DNA from: RCC90-49c sp051016155
GTDB lineage: Bacteria; Bacteroidota; Bacteroidia; Cytophagales; Amoebophilaceae
Reading direction: 5' to 3'
Assembly (NCBI GenBank): GCA_051016155.1
Contig: CP136537.1
Location: 1,178,001-1,242,000, forward strand
Length of the DNA stretch: 64,000 bases
Positions within the stretch are counted from its first letter, which is position 1; every line of letters begins with the position of its first letter. Of this stretch, positions 8,179 to 17,626 are shown piece after piece. Position numbers and translations under genes: made by a program. A model generated the notes under the pieces. It saw only the letters and a program-made list of their open reading frames with translations. It ran no database searches and had not been told where the DNA came from.

Positions 8179-9459
8179 ATGCTTATCATTTACCTTATCA
8201 TTGGGCTCTGTATAGGAGCGCTTGGCAGCTGGTATATCGTTCATGCGCAACGCAATGGTCATCACCAAACCTTGCAAGCCAAGCTAGACGGAACCCTACA
8301 ACAGCTGGAAGAAGCGAAAGCAGCCTTGGCACAAGCACAGGGCCAGCAACTACAATCGGCACAAGACTTGGCCCGTCTGGAAGCAACCAACCAGCACCTG
8401 GCCGAAAAGCTAAGTGAACAAAAGCAAGAGGTAGAGGCCATGCAAGACAAGCTAACGGTTCAATTTAAAAATTTGGCCAACGACTTGCTCGAAGAGAAAA
8501 GCAAAAAGTTCACCGACCAAAACAAAGTTAACCTAGAAGGTCTCTTAAAGCCATTGGGCGAACGTATTCAAGCTTTTGAGCAACAGGTGGTGCAAACTAA
8601 TAAGGAGAGCTTGGAGCGCAATGTGGCCCTGCGGACAGAGGTCAGAAAACTCAACGAGCTGAACACCCAGATCACCAAAGAAGCAGAAAGCCTGACCAAA
8701 GCGATCAAAGGAGATACCAAGACCCAGGGCAATTGGGGCGAATTCATTTTAGAAAGTATTCTTGAAAAGTCTGGGCTGGTTAAAGATCGCGAGTACAGTG
8801 TACAAGCTTCGTTTGTGACAGAAGAAGGCAAACGCTATCAGCCAGATGTAATCATCAAACTACCTGAAGGCAAACATCTCATCATTGATGCGAAGGTTTC
8901 ACTGGTCAACTACGAGCAGTTTCATAGCTCAGAACAAGAAGTAGACCGCACTGTTGCCCTCAAAAAACATATTCAGTCTATCCGTAGACATATCCAAGAA
9001 CTCAGTGCAAAGAACTATCAGCACCAATACGATCTTAAAGGCCTGGACTTTGTGCTCATGTTTATTCCCATAGAGCCTGCCTTTAGTTTGGCTGCACAGC
9101 ATGACGCGGCGCTCTTTAACGATGCGTACGAGAAAAACATCGTGCTGGTGGCGCCCTCGACGCTGATTGCTACGTTGCGCACCATTGCCAACATCTGGAA
9201 GCATGAGTACCAAAACCAAAATGCCTTAGAGATAGCGCAACAAGGAGGAGCTTTGTATGATAAGTTTGTAGGCTTTGTAGAGGACTTAAAACAGCTGGGC
9301 CGGCAGATGGACGTAACGCAAAAGACTTACGTGGAGGCTGTTAAAAAGCTATACGAGGGCAAAGGCAACTTGGTGCGAAGGGTAGAAAACATCAAGGCAT
9401 TAGGTGCTAGAACCAGTAAGACCCTGGATCCCAAATTGGTCGATCGTGCTGAGGAGTAG
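8179..9459 (+). CDS. rmuC: DNA recombination protein RmuC
   Basis: A 426-residue protein with an N-terminal membrane helix (about 1-20), a long coiled coil (about 25-185) and the RmuC core (about 190-390). The core contains GNWGEFILESILE, YQPDVIIKLPEGKHLIIDAK and the FIPIEPAF region. The D...DAK pattern resembles a PD-(D/E)XK nuclease fold. RmuC limits inversions and rearrangements at short inverted repeats in E. coli, which is relevant in a genome so rich in inverted element copies. It stands alone. Confidence 0.93.
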   Translation: MLIIYLIIGLCIGALGSWYIVHAQRNGHHQTLQAKLDGTLQQLEEAKAALAQAQGQQLQSAQDLARLEATNQHLAEKLSEQKQEVEAMQDKLTVQFKNLANDLLEEKSKKFTDQNKVNLEGLLKPLGERIQAFEQQVVQTNKESLERNVALRTEVRKLNELNTQITKEAESLTKAIKGDTKTQGNWGEFILESILEKSGLVKDREYSVQASFVTEEGKRYQPDVIIKLPEGKHLIIDAKVSLVNYEQFHSSEQEVDRTVALKKHIQSIRRHIQELSAKNYQHQYDLKGLDFVLMFIPIEPAFSLAAQHDAALFNDAYEKNIVLVAPSTLIATLRTIANIWKHEYQNQNALEIAQQGGALYDKFVGFVEDLKQLGRQMDVTQKTYVEAVKKLYEGKGNLVRRVENIKALGARTSKTLDPKLVDRAEE

Positions 9460-9953
9460 CTTAGAGGTCGCCATCAAAAAATGGGGGCAGACTCCCATAT
9501 GGTTTGCTGGTTTTTTAGATATCTTTTTACTGCTACAACATGCTGGGGCTGCACAACCACTTATCCGTTCTGTGGAGAAATGACATTTTTGAATATATCC
9601 GTTGTTGATTGCCACAGTTTGCTGTCTGCGTTTTGACAACTCACCTTGCGCAATAGCATTATCATTCCGAGCTGCAGGGAGGAGTTGTGTGAGATACGTT
9701 AATAAATCATAGAGTTGTTGATCGCTGTCCCACACTACTTGTCATGATGATGCAGGGGTATTCTTCATCTGCATAGGCTGGCATGGGAAGGACTGCGTAT
9801 ATTTGAGAGACATTCTTGTTTTCAACAAGGCAAGCGTACAGGCCCTAGTTCTTACTGTTGAAGACCATTGCGAGATGCATCCAACATGCTAGCAGGACTT
9901 GAAAAAATGTCTATATAATAAAAAATTGCCTAATAATACAATGACTTCTGTCT
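9460..9953. other. Intergenic region, 494 bp
   Basis: No supported gene. A minus-strand frame (about 9400-9735) overlaps the rmuC end and is not convincing. A lone near-match to the MITE end (ACTCACCTTGCGCA) lies at 9638-9651. An AT-rich TATATAATAAA tract at about 9912-9922 is a plausible promoter element for the gene at 9954. Confidence 0.4.
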
Positions 9954-12197
9954 ATGTTTCACAAAATACTGCACGCTTTTCCTATCCAGCTCCTCCGCAA
10001 TCATCTCAAGAGGAATAGAATAATATTGCTCATTTGGATCATACTGTTTGGCACTGTCACTGGCCATTTAGGGGGAGACTTGGGGCTCAACTACCTTATT
10101 CTAGACCCTGAATATTTACATCAAAGTGACTTTTGGAGCTTCTTCATTACGGGCTTGGCTGTGGGAAGTTTTACCATGGCCTTTCACATTACTGCCTATA
10201 TCATTGATATTCATCGGTTTCTTTTTGTAGGAGCTCTGTCAAGGCCTTTCACTAAGTTCTGTATCAACAATAGCTTTATTCCATTGGCTTTCCTGATCAC
10301 TTACAGCACAGCTATCATTCGTTTTCAGTGGATTGACCAGCAGAATACGCCAGCAGCTGTTGCCACCAAGATAGCAGGACTACTGGTGGGCTTTTCAGTG
10401 ATTTTATGCCTTATTTTTGTCTATACAGTAATGACTGATGGCGATATTGCTAAGTATCTAGGAAAGAGCACGCTCAGGCAAATTCAGCAAGCCATCTTCT
10501 ACCGTGTTCGTCTGATCAGTAAGCTGCTGGCTATTCAGGACGCTAAGTTCAAGGTAGAGAGCTATCTCAAAACTCCTTTTCGGATTGGCTACACTAAGGA
10601 TGTAGATAGATATTACAATCCCTCCATCGTATTGCAAATACTAGGGCAGAGTCAATTCAACCTCATCTTATTTGAGCTAATCACGACGGTCTTATTTTTT
10701 ACACTAGGATTTTTTAGTCACCACTCGTTTTCTCAGATCCCCGCAGCGGCCAGTGGCATTTTGCTCTTGACTGTTCTATTGATCTTCATTGGTCTACTCT
10801 CTTTTTGGACACGTGGATGGACTACCACTGTCGTGATTGTCTTGGTCATTGTTATGAACACGCTCGTCAAATATGGATTGATTTTGGGGGGTAGAGATAG
10901 CCAAGCTTTTGGGCTCAATTATGAGACAGACAAGGCTATGTACTCTCTTGCACAAATGCGCAAGATGAACAGCAGTGAGTGCCACTTGAAAGACAAGCAG
11001 ACTACGTTAGAAATCTTGCATAACTGGCGCCAAAAATTCCCAGCACAGAAGGCCCCCAAGCTAGTGATGGTTTGTGCCAGTGGGGGCGGACAAAGGGCTG
11101 CCTTATGGACCATGAAGGTGTTACAAACCGCTGATAGCTTGACTGGAGGCAAGCTTATGGAGCACACTATGCTGATGAGCTGCGTTTCTGGCGGCGCACT
11201 CGGTGCCAGTTACTACAGAGAACTGTGTTTGAGGAAAAAGCTAGGAGAGCCGGTTGATCCTTACAACGAGGAGTATCTAGATAGAATAGCGGGCAACAGC
11301 CTCAATCCTGTTATCTTCAATCTGGTTACCAATGACACGCTGTTGGATGTTAACAAATTTCAATATCAAGGCATGTCTTACAGAAGAGATCGCGGGTGTG
11401 CTATTGAAGATCAGATCAACGTGCATACAGATTTTGTGATGGAGAAGCCGCTTGAAGCGTATCGAGAGCCTGAATACAAAAGCCAAACGCCGATGTTGCT
11501 CTTAACGCCTATGCTTAACGACGGGAGGAAGCTCTTCATATCGTCCCAAAATGTTGCTTATATGGGCACTAGCTTTGCTACAGCAGGACATGTGGGTACG
11601 AACAACAAGATAAAGGGCATTGATTTCATGCGCTTCTTTCAAGACCAGGGAGCTAGCCAGCTTCGCTTTCTGAGTGCACTGAGAATGGGGGCGTCTTACC
11701 CTTACATACTACCCAGCGTAGCACTGCCGAGCACGCCTACGCTGTATGCCATGGATGCAGCACTAGCAGACAACTTTGGCATTGCTGATGCTATTCATTT
11801 TTTGTGTGTCTTCAAAGACTGGATTGCAAAGAATACCTCGGGGATCATTTTAGTGATCATCAGAAACTCAAAAAAAGAACGAGACATTGTGCCACCTGTC
11901 TCAGAGTCTTTGGTTCAAAAACTTGCCAATCCTTTCATTAGCTTCCAGCAAGCCTGGACTAAGATACAAGACATTAGGAATGATAGCCTAATTGAGTTGG
12001 CTAGCGCCTGTTTTGGTCATGACCTAGTAGAGATTGAATTTCCTTACAGTCGACAGAGGCAGGAAAGATGCTCTCGGTTTAAAGAAGCTTCATTGAGTTG
12101 GCATCTAACAGTGGAAGAAAAGCAAGACATCATTGAAGCCATACAAGGAGATAACAATCAGCAGGCGCTGCACAAGCTCAAAGCCTTGCTGCAGTAG
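9954..12197 (+). CDS. Membrane-anchored patatin-like phospholipase
   Basis: A 747-residue protein. The N-terminal half carries several membrane helices in two groups (about 20-165 and 225-310). The C-terminal half is a patatin-like acyl hydrolase. The oxyanion-hole motif SGGGQRA is near residue 376. The nucleophile elbow is SCVSGGALG with Ser412; the first Gly of GxSxG is replaced by Cys. The catalytic Asp is in MDAALADNFG (Asp601, DA in place of the usual DG). The domain is expected to cleave acyl chains from phospholipids at the membrane. Patatin-like enzymes are known effectors in some intracellular bacteria, but a fused multi-helix anchor argues for action on the bacterium's own membrane. 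It is monocistronic, with tRNA-Ser downstream. Confidence 0.85.
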   Translation: MFHKILHAFPIQLLRNHLKRNRIILLIWIILFGTVTGHLGGDLGLNYLILDPEYLHQSDFWSFFITGLAVGSFTMAFHITAYIIDIHRFLFVGALSRPFTKFCINNSFIPLAFLITYSTAIIRFQWIDQQNTPAAVATKIAGLLVGFSVILCLIFVYTVMTDGDIAKYLGKSTLRQIQQAIFYRVRLISKLLAIQDAKFKVESYLKTPFRIGYTKDVDRYYNPSIVLQILGQSQFNLILFELITTVLFFTLGFFSHHSFSQIPAAASGILLLTVLLIFIGLLSFWTRGWTTTVVIVLVIVMNTLVKYGLILGGRDSQAFGLNYETDKAMYSLAQMRKMNSSECHLKDKQTTLEILHNWRQKFPAQKAPKLVMVCASGGGQRAALWTMKVLQTADSLTGGKLMEHTMLMSCVSGGALGASYYRELCLRKKLGEPVDPYNEEYLDRIAGNSLNPVIFNLVTNDTLLDVNKFQYQGMSYRRDRGCAIEDQINVHTDFVMEKPLEAYREPEYKSQTPMLLLTPMLNDGRKLFISSQNVAYMGTSFATAGHVGTNNKIKGIDFMRFFQDQGASQLRFLSALRMGASYPYILPSVALPSTPTLYAMDAALADNFGIADAIHFLCVFKDWIAKNTSGIILVIIRNSKKERDIVPPVSESLVQKLANPFISFQQAWTKIQDIRNDSLIELASACFGHDLVEIEFPYSRQRQERCSRFKEASLSWHLTVEEKQDIIEAIQGDNNQQALHKLKALLQ

Positions 12198-12387
12198 CTG
12201 CTTAGCTGATGTATGAGTGGCAATAGCTCATAGCTCGAGATCGTTGCATTATGGGGCGATTTTGCGACTGGGTGATTCAGGAAGTTTGTCTAGCCCAAAA
12301 GAAAGTCTATTTCGGTGCTAGTATTTAAAGGGCCACTAGTTTGGATGGAATAACTAAATAAGCCTAATTTCGCATATTGAATCATTC

Positions 12388-12474
12388 AGAGGGTTGGCGG
12401 AGCGGTTTAACGCGGCGGTCTTGAAAACCGTTGTACTCGCGAGAGTGCCGGGGGTTCGAATCCCTCACCCTCTG
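12388..12474 (+). tRNA. tRNA-Ser (anticodon UGA)
   Basis: Acceptor stem AGAGGGT pairs with ACCCTCT. The anticodon stem GCGGT/ACCGT holds loop CTTGAAA with anticodon TGA. A long variable arm (TTGTACTCGCGAGAGTGCC region) marks a class II tRNA. The T arm contains TTCGAAT. The discriminator is G. The 3' CCA is not encoded (CGC follows). Confidence 0.96.
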
Positions 12475-12878
12475 CGCTGGCTTGTAGGCCTTTGACAACT
12501 CTTGAAAAGCCTTAAAGAGGTTTTTAGGTAGCCTCAAACGCTTTAGGGCCTGCTTTTTTGCATGCTGCGCCTATTCCTAGCTCCATTCCTTGCAGATTTC
12601 TTCCAGTACTATGGTCAATCAATCAGATAATCAGTCCCCGTGTTTCTGCTGGCCTATCCTCGAAATAGAAGCAAGTAGATAACAAAGGCACAAAGTCCGA
12701 GCTAGGCGACATATAGGGATAATGAATAGTATGATGGGCAGTGCTTAGAAGATTTTTTGGAGTAGCTGTAAGGCAACTCCCTGAAAATCAGCGCTGCAAG
12801 AGAGCAATGAGTATCGCAGCCGAATCGATGACCTTCTGCTTACAAGCTTATCACTACATTACTACCTTATTGCAATCC
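12475..12878. other. Intergenic region before the mobile island
   Basis: 404 bp with no gene, tRNA or clear repeat that I can recognise. Confidence 0.5.
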
Positions 12879-12954
12879 TGTAATGCACCCCAAAATTAGG
12901 ACCAGAGGTTAAAGGAGCGTTTGATCTTAAACTTGCACTCAAACAGATCAAACT

Positions 12955-13248
12955 ATGCGTCATAAAATCAGAAAAAGACCTCATTCTGCTGCCTTTAAAT
13001 TCAAGCTAGCTCTTCAGACTATCAAAGCTCAAAAGACCGCTGCTGAGCTTTGCCTAGAGTTTGGTATCGTCACCAGTCAACTTTATAAGTGGTGAAAAAA
13101 TCTCATCGATAAGGGAAAAATTCTCTTTGAGAACCCTGATCAACCACAACTACCTGATGAGCAACACATTGAAAAACTTATGGCCACCATTGGGCGATTA
13201 AAAGTCGAAAACGATTTTTTGTCCAAATCGCTAGGCAGCCATCTTTGA
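12955..13248 (+). pseudogene. IS3 orfA, nonsense mutation
   Basis: Reads MRHKIRKRPHSAAFKFKLAL with a helix-turn-helix (TAAELCLEFGIVTSQLYKW), then an in-frame TGA at 13093-13095, then continues in the same frame (KNLIDKGKILFENPDQ..) with the leucine-zipper-like tail to a stop at 13246-13248. OrfA normally supplies DNA binding and the frameshift start of OrfAB. Confidence 0.8.
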
Positions 13249-13791
13249 AACACAGAAGACAAGCCCTTGCACAGCCTACGCCACAGTTAAGTCTAAGACG
13301 GAAAGCTGCCTTGTTGGCCGTGCATCGATCAGGGGTGTATTATCGAGCTAAGCCAGCGCAAGATGATCAAGTAGAAGTGATGAATCAGCTCAGAGACCTC
13401 TATCAACAATACCCTTTTATGTGGGCTATCGAAGGCTTCATTTACTGCTTCGGCAACGAGGCTATCAAGTCAATGGTAAACGTGTACTCAGCCTGATGCG
13501 TTTGATGGGCCTAGCGGCTTTGTATCCTAAAAAGAATCTATCGAAACGGGACCACAAGGCAAGTGTCTCTTCTTATTTACTCAAAGAACGTCCTGCGGTG
13601 AAGGTGAATGAAGTTTGGCAGATAGATATCACGTATCTACGAATGGAGCAAGGCTTTCTATATCTGACGGCGCTCATTGACATGGTGAGTCGTCGTATAA
13701 TAGGCTGGGACTTATCCCCCTTTCTGGAAACAGCAAGCTGTTTGTCAGCCTTGCGTGCCTCTTTGTCAAGTGGTTACCAACCGTTGATCAT
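13245..13791 (+). pseudogene. IS3 orfB (rve integrase), frameshifted and truncated
   Basis: Starts MKHRRQALAQPTPQLSLRRK in one frame up to about 13417. It then needs a two-base deletion near 13419 (ATGTGGGC where ATGGGC is expected) to continue as MGYRRLHLLLRQRGY in another frame. The first catalytic Asp is present in VWQIDITYL. The frame is lost at 13791, before the second catalytic Asp, at the border of IS481 copy A. Confidence 0.8.
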
Positions 13792-14980
13792 TGTAATAGT
13801 CAGTATTTAATCTGACAATTAGATAATTTTAGTTAGCTCTCCTGTCTGCTAACTCATAACTGTCTGAGCTGCCCTTCAGGTGCATCAACTCATTATGCTT
13901 CTCCACACTCAGGTGCTTACTTGAGAGCAACGTAGCCAACGGCGTCTTCCCATAACAATAACGTCCACTATGCACACGCTCCCCGTTGTAATAAGCTAAC
14001 CATACATCCAAGTCCGTCTGTAACTCCTCTACACTCCTATATATCTTCTTGCGCATAGCACAATCAAAGAACTCCTGCTTCATCGTCCTGTTGAATCGCT
14101 CGCATATTCCGTTGCTCTGCGGGGAGTAAGCCCGCGTCATGCTATGACTTATCCCCTCGACCGATAAAAACAACTCATAGGCATGGTTCTCCAGTTTGCC
14201 TTTGTACTCTGTTCCTCGATCTGTTAGGATGCGTAAGATAGGTACCCCTTGCTGCTCATACCAAGGGAGCACGCGGTCATTGAGCATATCAGCGCTCGTT
14301 ATCGCTGTCTTTTCATTGTAGAGCTTGCAATCTGCTACACGCGTGTAGGAGTCAATGTAGACTTGACCATAGACCTTGCCAATGCCCTTGAAGTGTCCTA
14401 CATAGTAGGTATCCTGACAGCCTAGATAGCCTGGATGCTCCGTATCGATCTCTCCATGGGCTTCCTTATCACGCTGATGCTTCTCCATGGCCTGGAGCTG
14501 GGTCTCAGTGAGCACAAGGCCTTCTTGTGCCATCTTAGCTTCTAAGGCCTGAAGTCTCTTCTTGATATTATTCAAGTCATTTCGGAGCCAAATAGAGCGA
14601 ACGCCTCCAGGGGAAACGATAATACCTTGCTTTTTGAGCTCATTAGCGACTCTAAGTTGCCCATAAGCAGGAAAGTCAGTGGCCATCTGAACGACCGCCT
14701 TTTCAACAGGGGGCTCTACTCTATTAGCCAGGATAGGCTTTTTGCGACTGATCTCTAGCAATGCTTCTTGCCCTCCTGTCTCAAAGAGCTCTTTAAAGCG
14801 ATAGTAGCTGTCTCGACTGTATCCCATGGTTTTGCAAGCGGCCGAGATGTTGCCCAGACTCTTAGCGAGTTCAAGCAGTCCAATTTTGGGTTTGATAATC
14901 TTCTGGTTTAAGTTCATGATGGTAGTAGTTTAAGTTGTTGTACAATTTAACCAATGTCAGATTAAATTTCAACTACTACA
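13792..14980 (-). mobile_element. IS481-type insertion sequence, copy A (1189 bp)
   Basis: Ends are TGT...ACA with inverted repeats TGTAATAGTCAGTATTTAATC at one end and TGTAGTAGTTGAAATTTAATC at the other. It is the same length as the inverted copy at 17627-18815. The flanks do not show a matching target duplication (GATCAT on the left, AATGAG on the right), and the two sides belong to different broken IS3 elements. This copy therefore sits at a rearrangement junction rather than at a simple insertion. Confidence 0.88.
13829..14917 (-). CDS. IS481-family transposase (copy A)
   Basis: 362 residues. N-terminal helix-turn-helix repeats (about 10-60, GNISAACKTMGYSRDSYYRF) are followed by a coiled region. 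The rve-type DDE core has Asp in VYIDSYTRVADC, Asp in ILTDRGTEYKG and Glu in NGICERFNRTMKQEF. It is identical in protein sequence to the copy at 17690-18778, so transposition or gene conversion was recent and the gene is probably active. Family placement rests on the HTH and rve layout and TGT ends; assignment to IS3 as a relative is possible. Confidence 0.88.
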   Translation of the reverse strand: MNLNQKIIKPKIGLLELAKSLGNISAACKTMGYSRDSYYRFKELFETGGQEALLEISRKKPILANRVEPPVEKAVVQMATDFPAYGQLRVANELKKQGIIVSPGGVRSIWLRNDLNNIKKRLQALEAKMAQEGLVLTETQLQAMEKHQRDKEAHGEIDTEHPGYLGCQDTYYVGHFKGIGKVYGQVYIDSYTRVADCKLYNEKTAITSADMLNDRVLPWYEQQGVPILRILTDRGTEYKGKLENHAYELFLSVEGISHSMTRAYSPQSNGICERFNRTMKQEFFDCAMRKKIYRSVEELQTDLDVWLAYYNGERVHSGRYCYGKTPLATLLSSKHLSVEKHNELMHLKGSSDSYELADRRAN

Positions 14981-15590
14981 AATGAGCGCCATAAGCGTTC
15001 TATCAGCACATTATCTAACCATCTGCCTTTGCCATCCACTCAGATCAATATTCCATTCTCCTTTAACTCTTCTCTAAAATGTTAGCACGTATACTGCTTC
15101 CCTTGGTCGCTGTTAAATAGCGACGGCGATCCGTAAATACGCAATGCCTCTTCCAAGGCCTCCTGACAAAAATCGTGGTCTAACGTGTTGGAAAGACGCC
15201 AACTCAGTACTTTGCGGCTGTACCAATCCATTATCGCTACTAAGTAGAGATAGCCCTTCTGCATTGGGATATACGTGATGTCTGAGGCCCACACTTGGTT
15301 CGCTTTTGTGATTGATAGATTCCTTAACAAGTACGGATAACGCGCTACTTCTCGAGCCCCTTGACTCGTCCCAGGCTTGGGATAGACCGCTCTTATCCCC
15401 GTCAAACGCAGTAAGCGCTGTACGCGTTTGCGACCTACTTCGTACCCCTCTCTAACTAGTTGATATACCAAGCGACGTGAACCATAGTACGGATACGAGG
15501 CGTGGATTTGATCTATTCGCTGCATCAGTTTTTGATTGTCTTCCTTTTCATCTTGTTTTTGATAGTAATAACTGCTCTTGCTCAGCCCTA
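14981..15590 (-). pseudogene. IS3-family remnant II: degenerate orfB
   Basis: The minus-strand orfB reads from LSKSSYYYQKQDEKEDNQKL (about 15590) through SYPYYGSRRLVYQL, the first Asp in VWASDITYIP and the second in FNSDQGKQYT. In-frame stops follow at about 15082 and again in the segment that should read ISMDGKGRWLDNVLIERLW. Its start is cut by IS5 copy 2 and its end by IS481 copy A. A second, less complete copy of the same IS is remnant III (17476-21567). Confidence 0.82.
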
Positions 15591-16407
15591 GACAGTGTCG
15601 TCAGGAGATGTCTAGCCATAAAGCTAGACATCTGATTTGAATAGCAGCCAGAAATGAGCTCCCTCTCTTTGCATAACGCGTACATATCCCGCGCCAACGC
15701 TTCAGATACAAAAACGTGTTCTCTATCACATGACGTAGTTGATACACTTCTCGGTTGTAACTGCGCGCTACTTTTCTATGCTTCCTACTCGGTATTACAC
15801 ATTGTCTATTCTTTGATTTCACCTCTTTGACTACTTGCTCTGTGTCATAGCCCCTATCTGCTATCACCCCCCCTGCAGGCAAGTCTTTGAGCAGCTCAAC
15901 ACCTTGCTTACAATCTGCTTCGGTACCTGCTGTAATAATGGCTCTGAGCGGCATACCAGACGCATCCACGGCCAAATGTAGTTTTGTATTGAGCCCCCTT
16001 TTGTGCGATTCATCGCCTCATTTCCGCCCACTGCCCCCGTCCCATGGGGATGCACTTTTATATGACTCGCATCGATCATCAGCCACGTGTAGTCTGGTTC
16101 ATCTGAAAGTAGTTCCAAAAGCTTCTCCCATGTTCCATTATCGCGCCATCGACAAAAACGTCGGTTCGTATTATTCCACTCGCCGTAATGAGGAGGTAAG
16201 TCTCGCCATGGGGCTCCCGTTCGTAATATCCAGAATACGGCGTTAATAAATTTTCTATTGTCTTTAGCTACTCCTCCCCAAGCGCCAGCTCTTCCAGGCA
16301 GATGAGGGGCAAGCTTGTTCCATACTTCATCGGAAATATCGTGTCGTTGATAGGCAGGTTGTTTCAGCATTTTTTGCCTTAAGATAATATCTTATGTCGA
16401 CACTACC
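15591..16407 (-). mobile_element. IS5-family insertion sequence, copy 2 (817 bp)
   Basis: Same ends as copy 1 and flanked by TA on both sides. The left flank (CAGCCCTA) is IS3 remnant II and matches the intact sequence CAGCCCTACTAGGG in remnant III at 17596-17611, which pins the insertion to that TA. The right flank belongs to a different IS (remnant IV). The two flanks were therefore not contiguous before insertion; recombination between two IS5 copies, or a deletion, is implied. Confidence 0.9.
15601..16370 (-). CDS. IS5-family transposase made by -1 frameshift (copy 2)
   Basis: Upstream frame from 16370 (MLKQPAYQRHDISDEVWN..) carries the first catalytic Asp in WLMIDASHIK. The downstream frame ends at 15601 with ADRGYD and HVIENTF. 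The A4G5 slip run is at 15994-16002 on the minus strand. It differs from copy 1 at scattered residues and from copy 3 at only a few. Both frames are intact, so it is probably functional. Confidence 0.87.
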
Positions 16408-17044
16408 TACTCCATGCCCTCACCGCTTTACTTGTTAACTCACTTCCGTTGTCGCTCACTATCTGAGAGGGCTTCCCATACTTGCTTACCAATCCCTCTA
16501 GTTCCCGCGCTACCCGTTCCCCTGACAGTGACGTGTCGGCCGTCAGTAGCAAACACTCTCGGCTGTAATGGTCCAGTACGCCCAATACACGCACTTGACG
16601 ACCATCTAACAATCGATCATGCACAAAGTCTAAGGACCATTGCTCATGACGATGACTCGCTTCTGCTAGCTTACCTCGCTCACTTAATGATCGCTTTACT
16701 CCTCGCTTTACCTTTACCTTCAGGCTTAACTCCTTATAGAGTCGATATACTCGCTTTCGATTCACTGCCCATCCTGCTCGTTTCAATAGCTCGTGAAGCC
16801 GTAAATACCCGAAGCGGGGGTGCTTCATAGCTAATTCCTTGAGGCGTTGAGCCAAAACTTGGTTTTCTTCCCTATTGACTACCTGATAACGGCATGTACT
16901 ACGATGCAACTCGAGGAGCTGACAAGCTCGCCGCTGGGAGACTTCGTAGTTCTTTGTCAGTTCTTGGCTCATGGTGCGCTGTGAGGATGGGCTTAAACAT
17001 TTTTTGACAGTACATCTTGTAGCATGACCTTGTCGAGGGCTCAA
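16408..17044 (-). pseudogene. IS3 orfB, 3' end removed by IS5 copy 2 (remnant IV)
   Basis: Contains the HTH_21 region (RACQLLELHRSTCRYQ, RFGYLRLHELLKRAGW), the first catalytic Asp in WSLDFVHDRL and the second in IVSDNGSELTSKAVRAW. It then meets the IS5 end at 16407. The catalytic Glu and the rest are missing, so it cannot be active. Confidence 0.85.
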
Positions 17045-17256
17045 TCAGCCACAAGGCGCTTAAGTTTTCTGTTCTCTTGCTCAAGGTTCCTTAATCGCTG
17101 GGCCTCAGAGGCATTCATGCCTCCGTATTTAGCCTTCCATCGATGAAAGGTAGACTCAGCGATGGCGTGCTTACGACAAATCTCAAGGACTTTGAGACCT
17201 CTTTCCTGCTCTTTGATAATGTTGATGATTTGTGCTTCATTAAATCTGTCTTTCAT
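16993..17256 (-). pseudogene. IS3 orfA with nonsense codon (remnant IV)
   Basis: Reads MKDRFNEAQIINIIKEQERG and then the HTH (VLEICRKHAIAESTFHRWK) and a coiled tail up to KRLVAD. A TGA at 17041-17043 interrupts the conserved ending, which continues in frame as ALDKVMLQDVLSKNV to a natural stop at about 16993. Confidence 0.8.
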
Positions 17257-17626
17257 AATTGATCCTGTTTTGAGGGTGACTTCGATTTACAAAAGTCTCA
17301 CTTCTTTTGGACCAAATTTTGGGGAGAAGGTCAATCGGCAAAGGAGGGTTGTGAGTTATCGATTCTAGGCATGAGCTCGAAGTTTGAGGCGAAAGAAAGT
17401 TTTGTCTGAGCTTCTCTAAAATACTGTAAGGTGCTCTTTTGGCCTAAACTTTTACAGTCTTTTGCAGCGCCCTCCATATACCAAGCGACGTGAACCATAG
17501 CACGGATACGAGGCGTGTATTTGATCTATTGGCTGCATAAGTTTTTTATTGTCTTCCTTTTCACCTTGTTTTTGATAGTAATAACTGCTCTTACTCAGCC
17601 CTACTAGGGACAACTGACGACTTAGC

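Larger units (their letters stand above)
12879..13791 (+). mobile_element. IS3-family remnant I, truncated by IS481 copy A
   Basis: The left end resembles an IS3 terminus (TGTAATGCACCCCAAAATTAGG at about 12878). It is followed by orfA and orfB in plus orientation, and the element stops abruptly at 13791 where the IS481-type copy begins. Both genes are broken. No continuation of this orfB exists on the far side of the IS481 copy. Confidence 0.8.
16408..17292 (-). mobile_element. IS3-family remnant IV, truncated by IS5 copy 2
   Basis: The left (transposase-start) end is near 17292 (TGTAAATCGAAGTCACCC on the minus strand). orfA and orfB follow in minus orientation, and the element ends at the border of IS5 copy 2 within orfB. 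It is a different IS type from remnants I-III: its orfA (MKDRFNEAQIINIIKEQERG) is of the IS51/IS407-like kind. Confidence 0.78.

Noticed and set aside
9400..9735. Minus-strand frame of 111 codons overlapping the end of rmuC
   Set aside because: It overlaps a firm gene on the other strand and has no family features.
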